Below, one piece after another: positions 16,714 to 26,880 of a stretch of 64,000 bases of DNA. Source of the stretch: Shinella sp. (GTDB lineage Bacteria > Pseudomonadota > Alphaproteobacteria > Rhizobiales > Rhizobiaceae). Numbering within the stretch: position 1 is the stretch's first letter; each line of letters opens with the position of its first letter. The DNA is taken from the NCBI GenBank assembly GCA_003248775.1, contig QFQX01000017.1, forward strand, positions 14,587-78,586, read 5' to 3'. The notes beneath the pieces are model-generated. The model saw only the letters and a program-made list of their open reading frames with translations. It was not told the origin of the DNA and did no database searches. Position numbers and translations under genes: made by a program.

Positions 16714-17667
16714 TCAGGCGAGTGCCGCGAGAGCTTCCCGAGGACCGGCCAGCGTCACGCGGTTCCGGCCGCCCTCCTTGGCGGCATAAAGCGCGTGGTC
16801 GGAGCGGCGGATCATGTTGTCGAGCGTTTCGTCCGCCTCGTTGGAGCATATGACGCCGGCACTGACGGTCAGGTGCAGGCTGAGGCCGTTGGGCTGGCCG
16901 AACTCCAGAACCTGAATGCTGCGCCGGACCATTTCCGCAATCGCCCCCGAGCGGACGAGGCTGGTTTCCGGCATCAGCAGGATGAATTCCTCTCCGCCCC
17001 AGCGCGCCAGCAGGTCGTCCACTTGCGTGACGGATTTCAACACACTGGCGAATTCGCAGATTACCGTGTCGCCGACATCATGGCCGTATTGGTCGTTGAT
17101 CGCCTTGAAGTGATCGACATCGAACAGGACGATCGAAACGGGCGCGCGAATGTCCCGGCAACGGGCGATTTCCGGTGCAGCCAGATTGGTGAAGGCGCGG
17201 CGATTGTTGAGGCCGGACAAAGGGTCGGTGTTTGCCAGACGTTCCAGCTCGTACTGGTAGCCGTGCCGCTCGGTAAGATCCCGCAGAACGGCGACGAAGA
17301 TCATGCCGTTTTCGGTGCGCATGCGCAGGATCGTCGCGCCGAGATTGACCTCCGTCCCGTCCGCCCGGTAGCCGACAATGAAGGAGCTGCGGCTTCCCAT
17401 ATAGCGCGCGTCGATCGGGCCGCTGGCGAAATCCGCGAGGTGATGGTGATGGTTCTTCCGATAGCGCGGAGGCAGAATGACTTCCAGCGGCTGGCCGATG
17501 AGGCTTTCGGGCGCGTGCAGGAAAAGGCCTTCTATCGATGGATTGCAGTATCGGATGATCCCCCGCTCGTCGAGCGCAATGATCCCGTCTTCCATTTCCG
17601 TTACGATCTTGCGGAAGATATCGTCGCTTATGGAAAGCGGGGGCGTGCCGATGGATGCGATAGTCAC
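16714..17667 (-). CDS. PAS-GGDEF diguanylate cyclase
   Basis: A 317-residue cytoplasmic protein with a PAS domain (about 15-135: EDGIIALDERGIIRYCNPSIEGLF, HHHHLADF, GYRADGTEVNLGATIL) joined to a GGDEF domain (about 145-310). The active-site loop is GGEEF (224-228) and the metal ligand segment is FDVDHFKAIND, so c-di-GMP synthesis is expected. The position of the inhibitory RxxD site reads Q215-V-D-D218, so allosteric product inhibition is probably absent. Four consecutive His (73-76) in the PAS domain are odd. It lies downstream of, and co-directional with, the globin-coupled receptor gene, 118 bp away. Confidence 0.93.
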   Translation of the reverse strand: MTIASIGTPPLSISDDIFRKIVTEMEDGIIALDERGIIRYCNPSIEGLFLHAPESLIGQPLEVILPPRYRKNHHHHLADFASGPIDARYMGSRSSFIVGYRADGTEVNLGATILRMRTENGMIFVAVLRDLTERHGYQYELERLANTDPLSGLNNRRAFTNLAAPEIARCRDIRAPVSIVLFDVDHFKAINDQYGHDVGDTVICEFASVLKSVTQVDDLLARWGGEEFILLMPETSLVRSGAIAEMVRRSIQVLEFGQPNGLSLHLTVSAGVICSNEADETLDNMIRRSDHALYAAKEGGRNRVTLAGPREALAALA

Positions 17668-17785
17668 TGTGACTGGTCCTTGCCTGTGTCGTCAGCATCA
17701 AGCCGGTTGCCATGGCCGGAACGCAACCGGATTCTTCTAGTCTATACTTCCGCAGGATCGCGAGGCAGCTTCAATGTGCCTCCGG

Positions 17786-19363
17786 TTATGCGGCGGAACG
17801 CCGCTCCCCGGGATTCTGCTCCCGGCCGGTGGTCGCTCGCCCGGATTGGGGCCCAGACTGGCCTATATCGAATTCCCTGATCATGCCGAGGATCCGGTCG
17901 ATCTCGACGGCGAGCGAATGGGTCGCAGCCGTCGATTGCTCCACCATCGCCGCATTCTGCTGCGTCGCCTGGTCCATGATGTTGACCGCGGCATTGATCT
18001 CGTTGAGCGACATCGACTGTTCGTGCGTGGCGCGCATGATCGCGGCGACATGATCGCCGAGTTCCGAGATTTCGCTGACGATGATCTCGAGAGCCTGGCC
18101 CGTCTCGTCCACCAGCGCCACGCCGTCACGCACCTGCTCGCCGGAGCGGTTGATGAGTTCCTTTATCTCGCGCGCGGCCTGACCCGATCTTTGCGCGAGT
18201 TCGCGGACTTCCTGCGCCACCACGGCGAAACCCTTGCCGGCGTCTCCGGCACGCGCGGCCTCCACTCCGGCGTTGAGCGCCAGAAGGTTGGTCTGGAAGG
18301 CGATGTTGTCGATCACGCCGATGATGTTGCCGATCGCTCCCGATGACGCCTTGATCGCATCCATGGCGGCAACAGCCCGACGGACCACCTGACCGGAGTT
18401 CTCCGCTTCCCTGCGCATCCGCTCGACCAGCTGGCCAGCCTCGTCCGCTCGTTTGCTCGAATCCGTCACCGCGTTGGTGATCTCTTCGAGCGAGGCGGCG
18501 GTTTCTTCCAGCGATGCCGCCTGTCGCTCGGTGCGCTTTGCCAAATCGTCGGCCGCCTGACGGATTTCCTCCCCGCCGGCGCTGATATGGCTGGTGCCCG
18601 CCTCGATGGCGCTGATCGTGGTCGCAAGCTGGTGGATGGCGTCGTTGAAATCCTGGCAGACCGAGCGATAGGCATCGGGCACATCGCTGCTCATGGCATG
18701 GGAAAGGTCCTTGGCGGCGATCTTCGCCATGGCCTCGCCGAAAAGGGCGCAGACGCGATGGCGTTCCGTTTCTATGGCCTTTCTCTGGGCCTCCTGCTTG
18801 GCCGCCTCCGCCTCATCGATATAGACGGAGATCGCGAGATCCATGTCGAGCATGACAGTCTTGATGAGCGCGCCGAGAGACCGGGCGGTCTCCTCCGTTC
18901 TGGGGCGTCCATGGCCGAACAGGCCGGATGTCGCAACGCTGGCTTTCACGATCTCCTGGACGAGGTGATCGAGGACTATTGCATAGCCGCCGATATACCA
19001 TTGTGGCTCAAGCCCGATGCGGGCATGCACCTTGCCGATGGCTTTCACCTTGTCGACGTAATCGGAATTGAGCTGCCCGGCCGAGATGTTCGACCAGTGG
19101 CCGATCTGCGCGCCCTTGGCCCGGGCGATATGGTCGTCGGAAGAGAAGAAGCGCCGTACTTCCGGGCTGTTGCGCAATTGGGCATAGAACTTGTCGAGTC
19201 CGCGAGGCAGTTCGCGCTCGATGATCGGCTTCAACCTGCGGATATCCAAGAGATCCGGCTGGTTGATCTGCATGAAGTCCATCCGCCGGCCGATGGACTT
19301 GCTGGATGTGTCGCTCGGCTCTTCTGTTTCTGCTGTGGCGGATTCGTTGCGTAGGTCAGTCAT
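17786..19363 (-). CDS. Globin-coupled methyl-accepting chemotaxis protein (HemAT-like)
   Basis: A 525-residue soluble chemoreceptor. Residues about 30-185 form a protoglobin domain; [20 protein letters not shown] carries the expected proximal heme ligand H113 and the downstream W/Y residues of globin-coupled sensors. A linker (about 185-290) leads to the MCP signalling domain, whose hairpin tip reads [27 protein letters not shown]. There is no membrane helix, so it senses oxygen or another diatomic gas or redox state in the cytoplasm and signals to CheA/CheW (not in this window). There is no C-terminal NWETF-type CheR tether; the tail is [13 protein letters not shown]. Confidence 0.93.
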   Translation of the reverse strand: MTDLRNESATAETEEPSDTSSKSIGRRMDFMQINQPDLLDIRRLKPIIERELPRGLDKFYAQLRNSPEVRRFFSSDDHIARAKGAQIGHWSNISAGQLNSDYVDKVKAIGKVHARIGLEPQWYIGGYAIVLDHLVQEIVKASVATSGLFGHGRPRTEETARSLGALIKTVMLDMDLAISVYIDEAEAAKQEAQRKAIETERHRVCALFGEAMAKIAAKDLSHAMSSDVPDAYRSVCQDFNDAIHQLATTISAIEAGTSHISAGGEEIRQAADDLAKRTERQAASLEETAASLEEITNAVTDSSKRADEAGQLVERMRREAENSGQVVRRAVAAMDAIKASSGAIGNIIGVIDNIAFQTNLLALNAGVEAARAGDAGKGFAVVAQEVRELAQRSGQAAREIKELINRSGEQVRDGVALVDETGQALEIIVSEISELGDHVAAIMRATHEQSMSLNEINAAVNIMDQATQQNAAMVEQSTAATHSLAVEIDRILGMIREFDIGQSGPQSGRATTGREQNPGERRSAA

Positions 19364-19664
19364 GGCGGTCCCCCTCGCCTTGAAATGAACTCATTAAAAA
19401 TATCACGGCGCTCTAATGTAGTGAGCGAATAAACAGGGGGAATTTTAGTAATTAGTGCTTTATAAATCGTAAATTTTGGATTTTTACGGGTTAATATTTG
19501 AATATTATATAGTTAAAGAAATATTTTGTAGATTTATCTCATGTAAAATTGATAAACGCCAATTTTATAGTTTCAATCCGTACGAAACCATAAGCATATA
19601 AAACATTCGGCCGGAAACAGGGTTCCCGGCCGAAATGCTTTCTAACGATATTGATCGGTTGGGA
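19364..19664. other. AT-rich intergenic region upstream of the chemoreceptor gene
   Basis: About 300 bp without a gene. The stretch 19400-19600 is clearly more AT-rich than the rest of the window and probably holds the promoter of the chemoreceptor gene. A possible CtrA-type half site (TTAACC on the minus strand, near 19492) and a weak FNR/FixK-like sequence (TTGAT-N4-GCCAA, 19549-19562) occur, but neither fits its consensus well. The right end holds the guaA terminator. No small ORF with a ribosome site was seen. Confidence 0.5.
19606..19634 (-). terminator. Rho-independent terminator of guaA
   Basis: Nine-bp perfect arms TTCGGCCGG (19606-19614) and CCGGCCGAA (19626-19634) around an 11-nt loop. 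On the minus strand the stem is followed by TGTTTTATATG, an adequate U tract, about 30 bp after the guaA stop. Confidence 0.8.
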
Positions 19665-21227
<1,563 letters not shown>

Positions 21228-21302
21228 GGCGAGCCTTTAAAGAAAAGCGGCGGTTCTTTCAATCGAAGAATTGTGCCGATTGTCCGTAATTCGGGCGAGT
21301 CA

Positions 21303-21411
21303 GAGCGTTTCCGGCGATAACAAAATCGCCTCCAATGCTCCATCTCGCAATTCTTTCGCAATTCCGGACGCAAAACCGGTTCCCACTTTTGCTGGAATTG
21401 CTTTAGCGCTC
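21303..21411. repeat. Intergenic palindromic repeat element (rhizobial type)
   Basis: Between mtnN and guaA lies about 110 bp bounded by GAGCG (21303) and CGCTC (21411). It contains an internal hairpin GGCGAT (21313-21318)/ATCGCC (21325-21330), a direct repeat CGCAATTC, and a core around 21364-21400 (GGACGCAAAACCGGTTCC, then TGCTGGAATTGCTTTAG). I recognise this core as a very common dispersed intergenic sequence in Rhizobium, Sinorhizobium and Agrobacterium genomes. Copy number could not be checked here. Confidence 0.65.
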
Positions 21412-21422
21412 TTTTCCGTGGG

Positions 21423-22061
21423 TCAGAACCAGAAGACGCCATCTTCCAGTGCGTCGAACAGCCCGTCGACGGCAAGCGCCAGCTTGCGGTCGACGACATG
21501 CAGGTATTGTTTCCAGTCATCGACATGGGCGAGGTCCTCGCGGCCGTCGGAAATGCCCCTGAGGCCGATCAGGGGCAGGTTGAAGGCATGACAGGTGCGA
21601 AGCACCGCAAAGGTTTCCATGTCGACCATATCGGCCGAGATCGACTGGTAGGCCGGGCCGGAGACGATGTTCGCGCCGGTGGAAAGGCTTGCCGCCGGAA
21701 TGCCGGGAATGCGCAGCGGCAGTTCGACCGCCGCCGGAAGGTCGAGAAAAGGCGTGCGACCCTTTTCGAAACCGAGCGGGGAGGCGTCCATGTCCCGGTA
21801 GGCGACCGACGAAACCTGATAGACCTCGGTCTGTTCCAGCCTGTTGGAGCCGGCGGAGCCGAGCGAAACGATGAGATCGGGGCGCTCGTCCTCTTCCTCC
21901 AGTTTCGCCAGCGTCCGCGTCAGCACGATCGCCGCTTCCACCGGGCCGACGCCGGTCATCAGCGGGTCGATGCGCGAACGCAGGAAAGGCCCGTATTCCG
22001 CATCCACCGCCATGACGAAGAGGACGGACTTGCCTGAAACCGACTTGAGTTCGAATGTCAT
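21423..22061 (-). CDS. mtnN: 5'-methylthioadenosine/S-adenosylhomocysteine nucleosidase
   Basis: A 212-residue nucleoside phosphorylase-fold enzyme. Key segments are FVMAVDAEYGPF (catalytic-type Glu), LMTGVGPVEAAIVL, IVSLGSAGSN (ribose/base site), ADMVDMETFAVLRTC (M-E ribose-binding pair) and LRGISDGRED (general-acid Asp). It splits MTA and SAH to adenine plus the thioribose product. It is somewhat shorter than the enterobacterial enzyme. The thioesterase gene upstream overlaps it by 4 bp (22058-22061), so they are coupled. Confidence 0.88.
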   Translation of the reverse strand: MTFELKSVSGKSVLFVMAVDAEYGPFLRSRIDPLMTGVGPVEAAIVLTRTLAKLEEEDERPDLIVSLGSAGSNRLEQTEVYQVSSVAYRDMDASPLGFEKGRTPFLDLPAAVELPLRIPGIPAASLSTGANIVSGPAYQSISADMVDMETFAVLRTCHAFNLPLIGLRGISDGREDLAHVDDWKQYLHVVDRKLALAVDGLFDALEDGVFWF

Positions 22062-22507
22062 CCGGAAATACCTTCTCGACCCCGAACGACCATCATCGTG
22101 CTGGTCATCGAGGCTATCAACTTGGCGGGACCGTCGCTGAGCGCGTAGCCACGCCCGTCCGCGACGATGATGGTCGAGCCGGGCTTGGTGATCTCACCGC
22201 GGAACAGAAAGCGCTCGCCGCGCCCCGGTGACATCAGGTTCACCTTGAATTCGATCGTCAGCATGGCGGCTTCGGCGTCGATCACCGTATAGGCCGCGTA
22301 ATTGCAGGCGGTATCGAGTGCGGCCGAGATCACGCCTGCATGCAGGATGCCGTGCTGCTGCGTCAGCTTTTCGTCGAAGGGCAGTTCGATTTCGACCACG
22401 CCCTGGTTGATGCGGGTGAGTTCCGCACCGAGCGTACGCATGGCGCCCTGACGGCCAAAGCTCTGCCGGATCCGCTCGCTCACCCCGTCGCTGTTGATTT
22501 CACTCAT
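22058..22507 (-). CDS. PaaI-family hotdog thioesterase
   Basis: A 149-residue hotdog-fold protein. EIELPFDEKLTQQHGILHAGVISAALDTACNYAAYTV carries the HGxxHGG-like loop (here QHGILHAG) with the catalytic Asp/Glu helix after it, and TIEFKVNLMSPGRGERFLFRGEI is the following strand pair. The family hydrolyses acyl- or aryl-CoA thioesters. It is coupled to mtnN downstream through ATGA, and a co-directional tspO gene lies 80 bp upstream. Substrate unknown. Confidence 0.88.
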   Translation of the reverse strand: MSEINSDGVSERIRQSFGRQGAMRTLGAELTRINQGVVEIELPFDEKLTQQHGILHAGVISAALDTACNYAAYTVIDAEAAMLTIEFKVNLMSPGRGERFLFRGEITKPGSTIIVADGRGYALSDGPAKLIASMTSTMMVVRGREGISG

Positions 22508-22587
22508 AAGTCAGGCCCCTCTCGCAGGTGCGAAATTGGCACGCCCCATGCGCTTCGGCAAGCGGCAGAAGAGGGCGAAATCCAAAA

Positions 22588-23040
22588 TCAGTTCATCAGG
22601 AAGATCGACGCGTTGAGCAGCGTCGCAAAGGCGACCCATAGCGCGTAAGGGGCAAACAGGAGGCTCGCCGGGCGGTCGATCGGTTCGGCCTGTTGCATGA
22701 AGGCCAGAATGGCAGCGAGCATGACGACGATGACGATCAGCGCCAGACCCGGGGCCTGCAGGCCGAAGAAGGTGGGCGACCAGACCAGATTGAGGATCAT
22801 CTGGGCAAACCAGATCTGCATGGCGGCGGACGCAGGCGCCTTCTCCCATATGCGCGCCCCTGCAATGGCGATCAGCACGTAAAGCACGGTCCACACCGGC
22901 GCGAAGATCCATGGCGGCGGATTGAAGAAGGGCTTTGCGAGCGACTGGTACCAGTCTCCCGGCATGTTGGAGAGGCCGGACAGAACGCCGAAGCCGACGA
23001 CGACAAGGATGAAGACCAGATGGATGACGAGCCTGCGCAT
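22588..23040 (-). CDS. tspO: TspO/MBR-family tryptophan-rich sensory protein
   Basis: A 150-residue membrane protein with five hydrophobic helices. The signature DWYQSLAKPFFNPPPWIFAPVWTVLYVLIAIA is present, as are WFAQMILNLVWSPTFFGLQAP and the final PYALWVAFATLLNASIFLMN. Family members bind porphyrins and cholesterol-like ligands; bacterial TspO modulates tetrapyrrole and stress responses. Its neighbours upstream are iron/heme-associated genes (DUF1513, imelysins), which may be relevant, but a 69-bp gap and lack of overlap leave co-transcription open. Confidence 0.93.
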   Translation of the reverse strand: MRRLVIHLVFILVVVGFGVLSGLSNMPGDWYQSLAKPFFNPPPWIFAPVWTVLYVLIAIAGARIWEKAPASAAMQIWFAQMILNLVWSPTFFGLQAPGLALIVIVVMLAAILAFMQQAEPIDRPASLLFAPYALWVAFATLLNASIFLMN

Positions 23041-23109
23041 GGAAAGAATATAGCGCGCTCACGCTTTTCGCCAAGATGGTGCCTATCAAAAGCGCGGCGC
23101 TGAGTAGCC

Positions 23110-24198
23110 TCAATCGACGGCGATGCGGACGATATGCTGGTCCCAGGAGACGGGGCTACGGGTTTTCTCGAAACTGCCGTCATAGGAGGAAACGGCAAAG
23201 CCGTCCTTGCCGGCGGCAATGCCTGCGGCGTCCGTAACCCGTGCCTGCGAGATCACCTTGCCGTTCCTGGCGTCGAGCGTCACCGCAAAACCACCCTGAG
23301 GCGACGTCAACCCGACCAGGCCCTTGTGGCGATTGACGGCGATGGCCCCGACATAATTTCCAAGCCCCGTCGTCGTTTCTTCGGGAAGATCGATGAAGGT
23401 GACGTCTTCTCCCCGGGCGAAATGACCGACGAGCGGTGGAAGGTCGTTCCGCGGTCCTTCGTACTGGCAGGCGAACCAGACGCGCCTGTCGGCGGAGATG
23501 TCGAGATGGCGGGTGGAGAGTTGGCGCAGCTTCTCCGGCATCGCATGCTTCTCGATGAGTTCGCCGGTTTTCGCGTCGGCGATGACCAGCGACGGTTCCA
23601 TGTGATCGAGATTGAGCTTGGTGCGGCCGAAATCGGGATGGGTCTCGATGCCGCCATTGGCGATGAGGAGAACCCGGCCGTCATCGCTGACGGTCATGTC
23701 ATGGGTGCCGATGCCGTACGCGGGAAATTCTCCAGCGCGGCGGAAGCCGTCGCGGGTATCATAGACGCCGATCATGCCGCGATTGGCGTCGAAATCGTTC
23801 TCGCTGGCGTAAAGCAGGCGGCCATCCGGAGAAAAGCTGCCATGTCCGAAGAAATGGCGGTTTTCCGGCGCGGAGATGATGACGGGTTCCGTGCGCTTCA
23901 GGCTGTCGAAGATGACGGCGAAGGTGCCGGGACGGCGGGCAAAGGCGACGGTCAGTCCCGTTTCCGCATTGTGGCCGAGACCGTGGATGCGGTCCGGTAG
24001 CCGGATTTCATCGATGAAGGTTCCGTCCTCGCTGACGAGACCGATGCCGTAATGGCCGTCCGGAGCGCGAAAACCGGAGGCGAAAACAGCATCCGTCCGC
24101 TCCAGCGCGAAGGCCGCGCGCGGCGTCAGCGATTGCAGGAAGGCAAGGCCGGCAGCCTTGACGAAGAGACGCCGGTCTATCAGCGCGCCCCGGGTCAT
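23110..24198 (-). CDS. DUF1513 periplasmic beta-propeller protein, Tat-exported
   Basis: A 362-residue protein with a twin-arginine leader (DRRLFVKAAGLAFLQSL), then a WD40/YVTN-like propeller: repeated blades such as ASGFRAPDGHYGIGLVSEDG, GHGSFSPDGRLLYASENDFD, GIGTHDMTVSDDGRVLLIANGG and DISADRRVWFACQYEG. DUF1513 proteins are encoded with imelysin and di-heme oxidoreductase genes in iron-regulated clusters, as here. It starts 1 bp after the stop of the second imelysin gene and is the last gene of that operon. Tat export suggests it folds, possibly with a cofactor, before crossing the membrane. Role unknown. Confidence 0.88.
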   Translation of the reverse strand: MTRGALIDRRLFVKAAGLAFLQSLTPRAAFALERTDAVFASGFRAPDGHYGIGLVSEDGTFIDEIRLPDRIHGLGHNAETGLTVAFARRPGTFAVIFDSLKRTEPVIISAPENRHFFGHGSFSPDGRLLYASENDFDANRGMIGVYDTRDGFRRAGEFPAYGIGTHDMTVSDDGRVLLIANGGIETHPDFGRTKLNLDHMEPSLVIADAKTGELIEKHAMPEKLRQLSTRHLDISADRRVWFACQYEGPRNDLPPLVGHFARGEDVTFIDLPEETTTGLGNYVGAIAVNRHKGLVGLTSPQGGFAVTLDARNGKVISQARVTDAAGIAAGKDGFAVSSYDGSFEKTRSPVSWDQHIVRIAVD

Positions 24199-24199
24199 C

Positions 24200-25300
24200 T
24201 CAGTCGCCGTCGGAGAAGGAGAAGCCTGCGCCGAGTCCTATTGCGCCGCCATAGTCGTTGTTGAGGCGAAGGATCAGGTCCTTGCCGTTCAGGAGCAGGA
24301 AGTCGAGCTTCGCCCGCTGGACGGGATCTGTAACCGCGACCTCGACATCGGGATTGATGTCCATCGCCACACGCTCCAGCGACTTGGCGATGAAATCGAT
24401 CGACGAAACGGTGGAGCGGACGTCCTCGTTCAGCAGTTCGACCATATCGGAGCTGTCGAGCAGTGTACGGATGCCGTCGATATTGTCGGCGACCGATTTG
24501 AAGGTGTTCTGCGAACGCCAGTAAATTGCCTGCTTCGGGAAGGTGTTGTTGGCCTCGCCCTTGTAGAAGGTTTCCAGACGCTGGTCGCGTAGGGCCTCGG
24601 CGCCGTGCACCAGAATACCGAGAAGGGCGGTGATCGCTTCCCGGCCATCGCGGAAGACCGGATTGTCGGGGCCTGGATGCTTCCATGAGTCCTGAATGCC
24701 GTCCGGCCTGTCCCAGATATCGACGAGTTCGCCGCCGAGCCGTTCGAGATTGCCGGCAATCGCGGTGCCGTAACGGCAGCGGAAGCCGTCCTTCTCGGTC
24801 GCAAGAACCTCCGAGCCGGTGCCGTAGAGCACGAATTCCAGCGCGCCCAGACCCTGCATGGCAACGCTCTTGTCCTTCAGCTTATCGACGCTGGTTGCCG
24901 TTTCGTCCGGCTTGGCGAGAACCGCCTGCACCTGCTTCAGGCCGGTGCTCTTGCGGTCGGGATAAAACAGGATGCGCTCGAAGCGGTTATCCTCGATCAC
25001 CGGACCGATGCGGACGATCTCGATGTGGGACCATGCGCCGACGGTTTCGCCGAAGGCGGCCTTGGCGGCATCGAGGTTCTGCTGCGACGGTTCAGAGCAG
25101 AGCGTCTGCATGGCGGCACCCATTGCATCGGCATGATCGCGGAAATTGCGATAGCCGGGGCGGATGAAGCCATCGACGGCCTTTTCCAGCACCGTGGCGA
25201 TGGCTTCCTCATGAAGTCTCGGCGCGGCAAGCGTAGCGTCCTGCGCCGCAGCGGGTGTTGCAAGCATTGCGGCGAGGAGGAGAAGGGCATTCCGCTTCAT
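24200..25300 (-). CDS. Imelysin-family periplasmic protein (second copy)
   Basis: A 366-residue protein with a Sec signal peptide (RNALLLLAAMLATPAAAQ). The imelysin (peptidase M75) domain follows, with FIRPGYRNFRDHADAMGAAM, the conserved VGAWSHIEIVRIGP segment, and GLGALEFVLYG, which stands at the position of the family's GxHxxE motif but lacks its His. Imelysin proteins are insulin-cleaving membrane protease homologues now regarded as periplasmic iron-uptake proteins rather than proven peptidases. Its start overlaps the stop of the di-heme oxidoreductase gene by 4 bp. Confidence 0.9.
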   Translation of the reverse strand: MKRNALLLLAAMLATPAAAQDATLAAPRLHEEAIATVLEKAVDGFIRPGYRNFRDHADAMGAAMQTLCSEPSQQNLDAAKAAFGETVGAWSHIEIVRIGPVIEDNRFERILFYPDRKSTGLKQVQAVLAKPDETATSVDKLKDKSVAMQGLGALEFVLYGTGSEVLATEKDGFRCRYGTAIAGNLERLGGELVDIWDRPDGIQDSWKHPGPDNPVFRDGREAITALLGILVHGAEALRDQRLETFYKGEANNTFPKQAIYWRSQNTFKSVADNIDGIRTLLDSSDMVELLNEDVRSTVSSIDFIAKSLERVAMDINPDVEVAVTDPVQRAKLDFLLLNGKDLILRLNNDYGGAIGLGAGFSFSDGD

Positions 25301-26838
25301 AGGGACTCCAGAAAGGTGACGAGCGCCTTGCGTTCTTCGGGTGTCAGGCTGGCAAAACGATCACGGGCAGGCTTGGCTTCTCCCCCATGCCAGAGGATCG
25401 CTTCCGTGAGGTTGCGGGCCCGCCCGTCATGCAGGAAGAAGGTATGGCCGTTCACCGCCTCGGTCAGGCCGATACCCCAGAGGGGAGGCGTCCGCCATTC
25501 CCGGCCGGAGGCGTCGCCGACCTGCTGGCCATCCGCCAGTCCTTCGCCCATATCATGAAGCAGAAAGTCCGAATAGGGCCATATGAGCTGGAAAGACTGC
25601 GCCTTGTTCGCCGCGTCCCGGCGGGTCACGTATTTCGGCGTGTGGCAGGAGGTGCAGCCGGAGCTGTAAAACAGCGATTTGCCCTTGAGCACCGTGGCAT
25701 CGCCGACATTGCGGCGCGCCGGCACGGCAAGATTTTCCGAATAGAAGGTGACGAGATCGAGCACGGGGTCCGGCGCTTCCGTATCGCCGAGCCGCGCCTG
25801 CACGCCGTTCGGCATGGAACGGCATTTCTCCTGCGCTTCGGTGCAGTCGCCATAATGGCGGGGTGCATCGGGTGTCGAAATGCCGATGTCGCCGGCAAAG
25901 GCGCCCGAACTCTGGTCGCGAACCGAGGCGTTCTGTGCCTTCCAGCCGAAGCGACCGAGCTTCATCTCGCCGGTCCGATGGTCGCGGGCGCGGGCGGCGC
26001 GACCGGAGATGCCGTCGCCGTCGCGGTCATCGGGATCGGCCTTGGCCAGGATGTCGGCATCGGCGATGGCCTCGATCAGGCCGAGACCCGGCATCTGGTT
26101 GGCGACGCGCGGGGAAAGGGTCGTATCTGCTTCGAGCGGCCCGTAATTCAGGTCAGCAACGCTATATGAGGGCTTGCGCAGCATCACGGTCTCGCCGCCG
26201 GAAAGCACCACCGGTTCTTCCGTATAGGTGATGACCATCCGACCTTCTGCGGCGATGCCGGGGACGGCCATGTCCTGCAGTTGTGCGCCGTAGGTGGTGT
26301 CAGGAAAATTGACGACCTTGAGATCGGCAACCGCCTGGCGCTCCTCGTCGGTGCGGGCCGGGCGGGCAAGCCGCAGGAACATCGACGTCGCATCGGTATT
26401 GCCTTCCGGCGGCCGGCCCCGCCCATCCTTCAGGTGGCAATTCTGGCAGGCGCGCGCGTTGAACAGTGGACCGAGGCCGTCGGACGCCTGCGTGGACGAG
26501 GGCGACGAGACCCAGAACTTGCGGAACAGAGCATTGCCGAGCTTGAAGGTTTCTTCTTCGGCGAACGTGATGTTGGCCGAAAAATGCGAAAAGGAGTCGC
26601 CATTGATCGGCTGGGTCGACGTGCCGGCCCCGCCCTGCATCGGCTCGAACTGTTCAGGCTTGGAAAAATCTGTGGTCGGCTCGGTGACCTTGAGAACCCG
26701 TTTCAGGTCCTTGGCCGAGAGGTCGGTTCGCTTCGGAGCCGCGTCCTCTCCAGTCACGGGGGCGGTGAGCGCAATCGTGCAGAAACCTGCGAGAAGGACG
26801 CGCGTAAGAGCGCGATGCAATGGACCGGGCATTGGCAA
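25297..26838 (-). CDS. Di-heme c-type oxidoreductase (DUF1111 family)
   Basis: A 513-residue periplasmic protein with a signal peptide (RVLLAGFCTIALTAPVTG). Two CxxCH heme-attachment sites are visible: CQNCH (131-135) and CTSCH (395-399). The family segments DGLGPLFNARACQNCHLKDGRG and REWRTPPLWGIGLT are typical of the putative thiol oxidoreductase/peroxidase DUF1111 group. Encoded between two imelysins, it may carry out periplasmic iron or substrate redox chemistry during uptake; this is inference. The 42-bp gap to the first imelysin gene and the 4-bp overlap with the second indicate one transcript. Confidence 0.92.
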   Translation of the reverse strand: MPMPGPLHRALTRVLLAGFCTIALTAPVTGEDAAPKRTDLSAKDLKRVLKVTEPTTDFSKPEQFEPMQGGAGTSTQPINGDSFSHFSANITFAEEETFKLGNALFRKFWVSSPSSTQASDGLGPLFNARACQNCHLKDGRGRPPEGNTDATSMFLRLARPARTDEERQAVADLKVVNFPDTTYGAQLQDMAVPGIAAEGRMVITYTEEPVVLSGGETVMLRKPSYSVADLNYGPLEADTTLSPRVANQMPGLGLIEAIADADILAKADPDDRDGDGISGRAARARDHRTGEMKLGRFGWKAQNASVRDQSSGAFAGDIGISTPDAPRHYGDCTEAQEKCRSMPNGVQARLGDTEAPDPVLDLVTFYSENLAVPARRNVGDATVLKGKSLFYSSGCTSCHTPKYVTRRDAANKAQSFQLIWPYSDFLLHDMGEGLADGQQVGDASGREWRTPPLWGIGLTEAVNGHTFFLHDGRARNLTEAILWHGGEAKPARDRFASLTPEERKALVTFLESL

Positions 26839-26880
26839 TGTGACCGGGCCACCGGAGTGTTCCGATGGCCCGCCTTTTTC

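Noticed and set aside
19549..19562. Possible FNR/FixK site (TTGAT-N4-GCCAA) upstream of the globin chemoreceptor
   Set aside because: Only one half matches, and it is about 190 bp from the start. Listed only inside the region description.
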